Shown here one piece after another: positions 7,184 to 11,825 of a stretch of 11,825 nt of DNA; position 1 is the stretch's first letter, and each line of letters opens with the position of its first letter. The stretch lies in NCBI GenBank assembly GCA_902796785.1, contig CADBQJ010000077.1, forward strand, positions 1 through 11,825, given 5' to 3'. The notes below the pieces were generated by a model. The model was not told the DNA's origin, did no database searches, and saw only the letters and a program-made list of their open reading frames with translations. Source of the DNA: Fibrobacter succinogenes. GTDB taxonomy: Bacteria > Fibrobacterota > Fibrobacteria > Fibrobacterales > CADBQJ01. A program made the position numbers and the translations under genes.

Positions 7184-7897
7184 TCAGATCAGGATTTCGC
7201 CGCTCCAGACGGCGCGGAGCTCGCCGCCGTCGGGCCGGAAGAGCAGCGCGCCGGAATCGTCGACCCCCTCCACGACGCCCTCCAGCGTCCCTTCGCCCGT
7301 GCGGAGCAGCCGGCGGGTCCCGGCCAGCGCGTCGAAGCTCCGGAAATCGGCCGCGAACGGGGCCATCCCCTCGCGCTCGAAGCGCGAGAAGGCCTCCGCG
7401 ATCCAGTCGAGCGCCTCGTCGAGGAGCTCTTCGGGCGAGGGCGGCCTTTCCAGGAAGTCGGCCAGGGCGCAGACCGGACGGTCGACCGCCGCCGGCGCCC
7501 CCAGGACGTTCATGCCGACCCCCAGGAGCAGCCGTTCACCGGCGCCGGCGGCGTCGAGCAGCGTGCCGCAGAGCTTCGCGCCCGCCACCAGGATGTCGTT
7601 CGGCCACTTCAGCGCCGCCTGGACGCCGTGGCGGGCGCGAAGGCCGCGCGCCAGGGCGATGGCCGCCACCTGCGCGTACTGCGGGCGGGCGGCGGGCGGA
7701 ACCCGCGCGGGGAAGACCAGCGTGAAGAAGAGCCCGCCGTCGCCGGCGATCCAGGGGCGGCCGCGGCGGCCGTGCCCCGCGGTCTGGCGCGCGGCGGTCA
7801 CCGCGGCGCATTCGGGCAGCGAATCCAGGTGCGCCCGCGCCCACTCCTGCGTGGAATCCAGTTCGTCGAACCGGAGGATGCGCGAGGGGAGGTCCAT
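7184..7897 (-). CDS. birA: Biotin--[acetyl-CoA carboxylase] ligase, group I (no HTH)
   Basis: A 237-residue cytoplasmic enzyme that forms biotinyl-5'-AMP and transfers biotin to a lysine of carboxyl-carrier proteins. Visible motifs are DSTQ (14-17), the biotin/ATP loop QTAGHGRRGRPW (38-49), KWPNDI (97-102), K108-LCGTLLD and GVGMNV (126-131). A small C-terminal beta domain (about 190-237: GTLEGVVEGVDDSGALLF) completes the fold. It lacks the N-terminal helix-turn-helix of E. coli BirA, so it should not act as a biotin-operon repressor. The motif after K108 reads CGTLLD instead of the usual GGIL-x-E, a mild deviation. The ATG at 7895-7897 comes 1 base after the previous gene's stop and has no clear ribosome-binding site, which suggests coupled translation. 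The 3' end faces corC across 10 bases. Confidence 0.93.
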   Translation of the reverse strand: MDLPSRILRFDELDSTQEWARAHLDSLPECAAVTAARQTAGHGRRGRPWIAGDGGLFFTLVFPARVPPAARPQYAQVAAIALARGLRARHGVQAALKWPNDILVAGAKLCGTLLDAAGAGERLLLGVGMNVLGAPAAVDRPVCALADFLERPPSPEELLDEALDWIAEAFSRFEREGMAPFAADFRSFDALAGTRRLLRTGEGTLEGVVEGVDDSGALLFRPDGGELRAVWSGEILI

Positions 7898-7898
7898 T

Positions 7899-8243
7899 CT
7901 ACTTGGGATTGTAGTTGTTCATCGTCACCATCATCAGCGCGATGCAGGTCATGATGACGCTGCCGACGACCACCTGCTCGCGGTGGTCGAAGTCGCGCTT
8001 GACGTACTTCGCGGGCTCGCGCTCGCTCTCCGTCGCCAGGCCGTCCCCGGAGCCCGTCTCGGCCGCCTCGGCGGCCTTCTCCTCCTCGGCCCAGGCGCCC
8101 ACCTGCGAGATGGAGTCCTGCGCGGAGCCGACGGCCAGCGGGCTGAAGTCGATCTCCTTCTTCGCGTGGAGCGGGCCGGCGCAGAGCAGCGCCAGCGCCA
8201 GGACGGCGGCGGAACGGAGGGGGAAGGGACGGTCGCTCCGCAC
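7899..8243 (-). CDS. Small exported membrane-anchored protein of unknown function
   Basis: A 114-residue protein not matched to any family. Residues 1-27 look like a signal peptide (AAVLALALLCAGPLHA, likely cut after HA). A 60-residue acidic, Ala/Glu-rich, probably disordered stretch follows, and residues 91-108 (VVVGSVIMTCIALMMVTM) form a C-terminal membrane span with a short NNYNPK tail. The predicted product is a periplasmic loop held by its C-terminus in the inner membrane. The start is GTG (8241-8243), 7 bases after the gatB stop, with only a weak GTAGGCG in front. Its own stop lies 1 base before birA. The tight packing suggests it is co-transcribed with gatB and birA, but nothing in it relates to tRNA amidation or biotin. 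Confidence 0.75.
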   Translation of the reverse strand: MRSDRPFPLRSAAVLALALLCAGPLHAKKEIDFSPLAVGSAQDSISQVGAWAEEEKAAEAAETGSGDGLATESEREPAKYVKRDFDHREQVVVGSVIMTCIALMMVTMNNYNPK

Positions 8244-8250
8244 GGGACGC

Positions 8251-9726
8251 CTACGAGAGGAAGGAGTCGAGCGCCTTGTTGATCAGCGCGGGGTTGCCCT
8301 TCCCCGCCATCGCCTTCATCACCTGCCCCACGAAGAAGCCGCGGAGCTTGGCGTTGCCGGCCTTGAGGGCCTCGAGCTGCGCCGGATTGGCCTCCACCAC
8401 CTTGCGGACGGCCTCGGTGATGGCGCCGACGTCGCTCACCTGCACCAGCCCCTTCTCCTCCACGATCTTCGCGGGGGAATTCCCGGTGGCGACCATTTCG
8501 GAGAAGACGGTCTTGGCGATCTTGCCGGAGATGGTCCCCTTCTCGATGAGGCCGACCAGCTCGCCCAGCTGCTCGGGCGAGAACTTCAGGTTCGGCAGCC
8601 CCCGCGACGCGGGGATGGTCGCGCCGCCCTCGCCCGTCCGGGCCTCGCGCAGCACTTCGGTCATCATCCAGTTCGCGACGAGCTTCGGGTTCGGCGAAGC
8701 GGCCGCGGCGGCCTCGAACCAGTCGGCCACGGGCTTTTCGGCGCAGAGCACCTGCGCGTCGTAGGCGGTCAGCCCCAGCTGGTCGGCGAAGCGCCGGCGA
8801 CGGTCCTCGGGCAGCTCGGGCAGCGTGGCGCGGACGCGTTCCACCAGCTCGTCCGTCACCGTCAGGCGCGGCAGGTCGGGCTCGGGGAAGTAGCGGTAGT
8901 CGTGCGCGTCCTCCTTGGAGCGGATGACCACGGTGCGGTTGTTGGCCACGTCGTAGCGCTTGGTGCACTGCTCCACCGTCCCGCCGGACTCCAGCGTGAC
9001 GATCTGCAGCTCGCGCTCGGCCTCCACGGCCTTCTCGAGGTGGGTGAAGCTGTTCAGGTTCTTGATCTCCGCGCGGGTGCCGAAGGGGGCGTCCTCGCCC
9101 GGACGGATCGAGATGTTCGCGTCGCAGCGCAGGTTGCCCTTCTCCATGTCGGCGTCGCCCACGCCCGTGTACTCCACGATCTGCTTGAGCTTGGTCAGGT
9201 AGGCCACCGCCTCCTTGGCGGTGCGGATGTCGGGCTCGCTGACGATCTCGCAGAGCGGCGTGCCGCAGCGGTTGGCGTCGAAGTGCGATTCGTTCGGCGA
9301 CATGTCGTGGATCAGCTTGCCGGCGTCCTCCTCCATGTGGATGCGGGTGATGCCGATGCGCCGCGTGGTCCCGTCCTCCAGTTCGATGTCGAGCCAGCCG
9401 TTCTTGCAGACGGGATGGTCGTAGTAGGGCAGGCCGCCGGTCTGGGTGATCTGGTAGCCCTTGGGGAGGTCGGGGTAGAAGTAGTTCTTGCGCGTCCACA
9501 TGGGGCGCGGGTCGATTTCGCAGTGGAGGGCGAGGCCGAGGCGGATGGCGTACTCCAGCGCCTGCTCGTTGACCGTCGGGAGCGCGCCGGGCATCCCCAG
9601 GCAGACCGGGCAGACGTGGCTGTTGGGGCGCGCGCCCGGCTCCACTTCGCAGGAGCAGAAGAGTTTGGTCTTGGTCTTCAGCTGGACGTGGACTTCCAGC
9701 CCAATGACGTTGTTCCAGTCCGCCAT
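8251..9726 (-). CDS. gatB: Aspartyl/glutamyl-tRNA(Asn/Gln) amidotransferase subunit B
   Basis: A 491-residue full-length GatB, the kinase/transferase subunit of GatCAB, which converts Glu-tRNA(Gln) or Asp-tRNA(Asn) to the amidated form. It begins IGLEVHVQLKTKTKLFCSC, followed by the second Cys pair in VCPVCLGMPGALP (C24, C26, C39, C42, the zinc-site pattern). Also seen are DLPKGYQITQ, HMEEDAGKL, RCDANISIRP and YRYFPEPDLP. The C-terminal helical and YqeY-like tail (about 340-491, including the GNSPAKIVEEKGL segment) is complete. I chose ATG 9724-9726 because AAGGAG lies 6 bases upstream; an alternative in-frame start at 9762 would add 12 residues through that site. No gatA or gatC is nearby. 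Presence implies the indirect route to Gln- and/or Asn-tRNA. Confidence 0.97.
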   Translation of the reverse strand: MADWNNVIGLEVHVQLKTKTKLFCSCEVEPGARPNSHVCPVCLGMPGALPTVNEQALEYAIRLGLALHCEIDPRPMWTRKNYFYPDLPKGYQITQTGGLPYYDHPVCKNGWLDIELEDGTTRRIGITRIHMEEDAGKLIHDMSPNESHFDANRCGTPLCEIVSEPDIRTAKEAVAYLTKLKQIVEYTGVGDADMEKGNLRCDANISIRPGEDAPFGTRAEIKNLNSFTHLEKAVEAERELQIVTLESGGTVEQCTKRYDVANNRTVVIRSKEDAHDYRYFPEPDLPRLTVTDELVERVRATLPELPEDRRRRFADQLGLTAYDAQVLCAEKPVADWFEAAAAASPNPKLVANWMMTEVLREARTGEGGATIPASRGLPNLKFSPEQLGELVGLIEKGTISGKIAKTVFSEMVATGNSPAKIVEEKGLVQVSDVGAITEAVRKVVEANPAQLEALKAGNAKLRGFFVGQVMKAMAGKGNPALINKALDSFLS

Positions 9727-9730
9727 CGAG

Positions 9731-9749
9731 GACTCCTTGTCATGGAGTC
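9731..9749 (-). promoter_or_regulatory. Hairpin that could mask the gatB ribosome-binding site
   Basis: Minus-strand RNA would read GACTCC-ATGACAA-GGAGTC, a perfect 6-base-pair stem with a 7-base loop. The gatB Shine-Dalgarno AAGGAG (minus 9738-9733) starts at the loop end and runs into the 3' arm, and the ATG is 4 bases beyond the stem. The complementarity is direct observation. A regulatory effect is inferred. Confidence 0.45.
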
Positions 9750-9775
9750 GAAAGATAGGCAACGGAAGGGGGTTT

Positions 9776-10447
9776 CTAACGGCAGTTGCCGACTTCCAGC
9801 CAGACGGACTTGTTCGTGCCGGGGGTCACGTTGGCGCAAATCGATTCCTCCACGCAGCGGAAGACGAGCTGCACCCCCTCGACCTCGTAGACGGCCAGCC
9901 CGTCGTCGTACATCGAGGGCTTGACCCCCTTCGACCATTCGACGAGGGTTTCGCAGTCGTAGTCGCTCCCGGAGTCGGAGGAGGCGGCCGCGGAGGAGCT
10001 GACGTCGTCGCATTCCTCCTCGTCGGGGTCGCAGCTGCAGTCCTCGATTTCGGGGTCGCAGACGTGGCCGGAGGAGGAGAGCTGGGTCTTCGAGCTCTTC
10101 CCGGACTTCGAGGAGGAGGAGGGGGCGTTGGCCTCGAGGAGCGAGTCCCTGTTCGCGGAGAGCCATTCGCGCATGCAGTCGACCGTGGCGGCGGTGTCGC
10201 GCTTGTTGTAGCAGGCGACCGTCTCGCCGGAGTCGTTTTCGACGGAGCAGCCCTTCTCCTTCGCCATCGCGAAGAGGATGGAGTCGGCGTTCTCGACCGC
10301 CCCCTCGATCCCGAGGAGCCTGTCGAGGTAGACGTCGCTGTCGGGGTTGGAGTAGTGGTCGATCTCGGGATCGGAGCAGGCGAGGATCGCCGTGGCCGCG
10401 GCGATCGCGGCGGCGGCGCATTTCATGGCAAATCGCATTCCGTTCAT
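9776..10447 (-). CDS. Cys-rich lipoprotein with serine-rich spacers, unknown function
   Basis: A 223-residue predicted lipoprotein. Residues 1-23 are a hydrophobic signal ending ILA-C24, a lipobox with Leu at the unusual -2 position. The mature chain holds an N-terminal globular part (25-105), a Ser-rich spacer (SSSSKSGKSSK, 110-120), an acidic Cys segment with two C-D-P-x4-C units (130-137 and 139-146), a second Ser/Ala spacer (150-162) and a C-terminal part (165-223). Eleven cysteines besides the lipid-bearing one suggest disulfide stabilisation outside the cytoplasm. The ATG at 10445-10447 is supported by AGGAG (10455-10459), which overlaps the stop of the upstream PEGA gene (coupling). 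Such Ser-rich linkers are typical of Fibrobacter secreted proteins, my main taxonomic cue. No enzyme motif recognised. Confidence 0.82.
   Translation of the reverse strand: MNGMRFAMKCAAAAIAAATAILACSDPEIDHYSNPDSDVYLDRLLGIEGAVENADSILFAMAKEKGCSVENDSGETVACYNKRDTAATVDCMREWLSANRDSLLEANAPSSSSKSGKSSKTQLSSSGHVCDPEIEDCSCDPDEEECDDVSSSAAASSDSGSDYDCETLVEWSKGVKPSMYDDGLAVYEVEGVQLVFRCVEESICANVTPGTNKSVWLEVGNCR
10010..10060 (-). repeat. Tandem C-D-P-x4-C acidic unit in the lipoprotein
   Basis: Two nearly identical 8-residue units, CDPEIEDC and CDPDEEEC, are separated by one Ser. Both share the DNA start TGCGACCCCGA on the minus strand. The unit could be a duplicated small disulfide loop or an acidic metal (for example calcium) site. 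Function is not shown by sequence. Confidence 0.6.
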
Positions 10448-10457
10448 CTTCGGACTC

Positions 10458-11825
10458 CTAGAAGACAAAGACCAGGGTGCCGCCCAGCAGGCCCGCGCCG
10501 CCGACGATGTAGCCGATCATGCGCTGGGTCTTGTGCGAATCCACGTCGTCCTTCGCCTTCTTGTACTTGGAGGGGGGCGCGAAGGGGTCGATGTCGGCGG
10601 CGTCGTCCACGGCGGCGTTCTGCACGATCCCGTAGACGATCCCGGCCGCGCCGAGGGCCAGCAGGGCCGCGCCCACGGGGATCTTCCAGTTCTTGGGGGT
10701 CAGCGCCGCGATGGGGTTCATCGGCGTCTTGAGGTCGGTGGCGTCGAGCCCCTGGGGCTTGAGCTTGCCGGTGGAGAGCGAATCCTGGCGGGCGGCGAGG
10801 CGCGCGTAGCCGGGGTCGGCCTTCATCTCGCTGGGAAGGAGGAACTTGCCCTCCACCTTGTAGGAGATCCCCTTGTTGACGATGGTGGCGCCCTGGTAGG
10901 CGGGATACCAGGTGAAGCCGCCCTGTTCGAAGGCCAGGTTGTAGTAGTGGACCGTCAGCCGGACGCCTTCGGGATCCCACTGCACCTTCTTGGCGCTGTC
11001 GATGGGCATCTGCACGCCGCCGCGCAGGCGGAAGCGGTGCTGGCCGCGGTCGTATTCCGCGAAGACGCCGAACTGCTTCTTGTCGGGGTCGTAGCGGTCC
11101 ACCGTCACCAGGTGGGCGGGCACCTCGACGTCGAGCAGGGTGGCCTGGGCGGCCACGATGTAGTCCTTGAGGATCTTGGCGGCCTTGTCGAGCTTCTCCA
11201 CGTACTGCTTGTGGCGGTTGTCCAGCTCGCTCTGCTTCTCCTGCAGCTCGTCGTTGTAGTCGTTCACGCGCTTCTTGTACTCGCGGGCCGTTTCGTACTC
11301 GCCCTTGGGCTCGAGCGCGGGATAGTTGCGGCGGAACTCGTCGCGCACGTCGATGTACTCCTGCTGCACGCGCTCCTTGCGCGCGGCCACCACCGTCAGG
11401 CGGCGTTCGTACTCGTTGATGTCGTCGGTGTTGCGCAGCAGCAGCTCGGAGAGGTTGATCTCGCTGGTCTGCGGGTAGATGGTGTTCTCGATCAGCTCGA
11501 CGGTGCGGTCGATCGACTTGCCGGGAACGGGCGCGGCGATGTAGTGGAAGGGCTGGTATCCCTGCAGCTTGAAGACGTACTCGACGTTTTCGGGCGGGAT
11601 CTCCTTCAGCTTGAGCGGGGTGAGCCCCAGCGAGTCGCCGCCGGCCCACACTTCGGCCCCCTTGGGCACGGAGCGGAGCTCGAGGTTGCCCGTCAGGCCG
11701 GCGCGGTTCTTCCAGATGGTCTGTTCGGCCTCGACCAGCTGGGCGTGGCGCTCGAGCAGCGGGTTGATCTGCGGGCCGATCTTCGCCTCGAGGTCGGCGT
11801 CCCACTGCTTTTTGCGCTTGGCGTA
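10458..11825 (-). CDS. PEGA-domain, coiled-coil membrane protein (5' end outside window)
   Basis: The reading frame is open from the window edge (first codon TAC at 11825-11823) to TAG at 10458-10460, so at least 455 residues are present and the true start lies beyond 11825. Visible residues 1-45 are helical and charged. Residues about 46-112 form a PEGA-type module (GNLELRSVPKGAEVWAGGDSLG, TPLKLKEIPP, YVFKLQGYQPF), a surface-layer-like beta fold common in envelope proteins. Residues about 135-225 are long charged helices, probably coiled coil, with a GEYETAREYKKRV motif. A beta-rich part follows (230-335). Two membrane spans end the chain: 382-401 (PVGAALLALGAAGIVYGIV) and 436-455 (MIGYIVGGAGLLGGTLVFVF). 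A GTG at 11667-11669 lies inside the PEGA module and is not a credible start. It is coupled to the lipoprotein gene downstream. Specific function unknown. Confidence 0.85.
   Translation of the reverse strand, partial: YAKRKKQWDADLEAKIGPQINPLLERHAQLVEAEQTIWKNRAGLTGNLELRSVPKGAEVWAGGDSLGLTPLKLKEIPPENVEYVFKLQGYQPFHYIAAPVPGKSIDRTVELIENTIYPQTSEINLSELLLRNTDDINEYERRLTVVAARKERVQQEYIDVRDEFRRNYPALEPKGEYETAREYKKRVNDYNDELQEKQSELDNRHKQYVEKLDKAAKILKDYIVAAQATLLDVEVPAHLVTVDRYDPDKKQFGVFAEYDRGQHRFRLRGGVQMPIDSAKKVQWDPEGVRLTVHYYNLAFEQGGFTWYPAYQGATIVNKGISYKVEGKFLLPSEMKADPGYARLAARQDSLSTGKLKPQGLDATDLKTPMNPIAALTPKNWKIPVGAALLALGAAGIVYGIVQNAAVDDAADIDPFAPPSKYKKAKDDVDSHKTQRMIGYIVGGAGLLGGTLVFVF

Noticed and set aside
6291..8282. 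Plus-strand open frame spanning corC, birA and the small membrane gene
   Set aside because: It is an out-of-frame shadow with low-complexity Arg-rich composition; three well-supported genes occupy the region.
9737..9775. Promoter for gatB (TTAGAA, 16 bases, TATCTT on the minus strand)
   Set aside because: Matches are only 3 of 6 and 4 of 6, and the short gap allows read-through from the lipoprotein gene; too weak to annotate.
10448..10468. TTG start at 10468 for the lipoprotein
   Set aside because: It lies within the upstream gene and lacks a ribosome-binding site; the ATG at 10447 has AGGAG at good spacing and directly precedes the signal peptide.
10444..11805. Second minus-strand open frame over the PEGA gene
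   Set aside because: Its product is Arg/Pro-rich with no motif. The other frame shows PEGA, coiled coil and two membrane spans and is open to the window edge.

Overview
The window is a gene-dense (roughly 97% coding), GC-rich stretch from a Gram-negative bacterium. The outer-membrane architecture is clear: a large secreted beta-barrel protein ending in an aromatic residue, a lipoprotein, and periplasmic FecR and PEGA proteins. Serine-rich spacers in the lipoprotein, together with FecR, PEGA and beta-helix envelope proteins beside ordinary housekeeping genes, resemble what I know of Fibrobacterota. That assignment is an inference (about 0.6); another high-GC phylum of the FCB group is possible. 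No insertion sequence, phage gene, CRISPR array, tRNA or rRNA was found, and no gene-free stretch exceeds about 90 bases.

Layout. (1) Bases 18-5325, minus strand, is a three-gene envelope operon read right to left: a secreted FecR-domain protein with Ig-like modules, a 1058-residue outer-membrane protein that joins an N-terminal right-handed beta-helix to a very large beta-barrel, and a 67-residue single-span protein with a CxxxCxxCxxxC tail. The genes are 10-15 bases apart and the second gene's ribosome-binding site abuts the first gene's stop. (2) Bases 5326-5414 hold divergent promoters. (3) Bases 5415-7173, plus strand, is an operon of a 105-residue conserved unknown protein, the rRNA-processing endonuclease YbeY and a CorC/YbeX-like CBS protein. 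All three start with GTG or TTG, and they overlap or couple translationally. (4) Bases 7184-9726, minus strand, converge on it: gatB (amidotransferase subunit B), a small membrane protein of unknown role, and a biotin-protein ligase without a DNA-binding domain. (5) Bases 9776-11825, minus strand, hold a PEGA-domain, coiled-coil membrane protein cut off by the window edge, and a Cys/Ser-rich lipoprotein coupled to it.

How they work together. The YbeY-CorC pair is the familiar ribosome-maturation and envelope neighbourhood (ybeY-ybeX in E. coli), with a small protein in place of the usual PhoH-family YbeZ. GatB and BirA are housekeeping. The least explained parts are the FecR / beta-helix-barrel / Cys-tail operon and the PEGA protein/lipoprotein pair. 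Both look like envelope assemblies with no assigned function.
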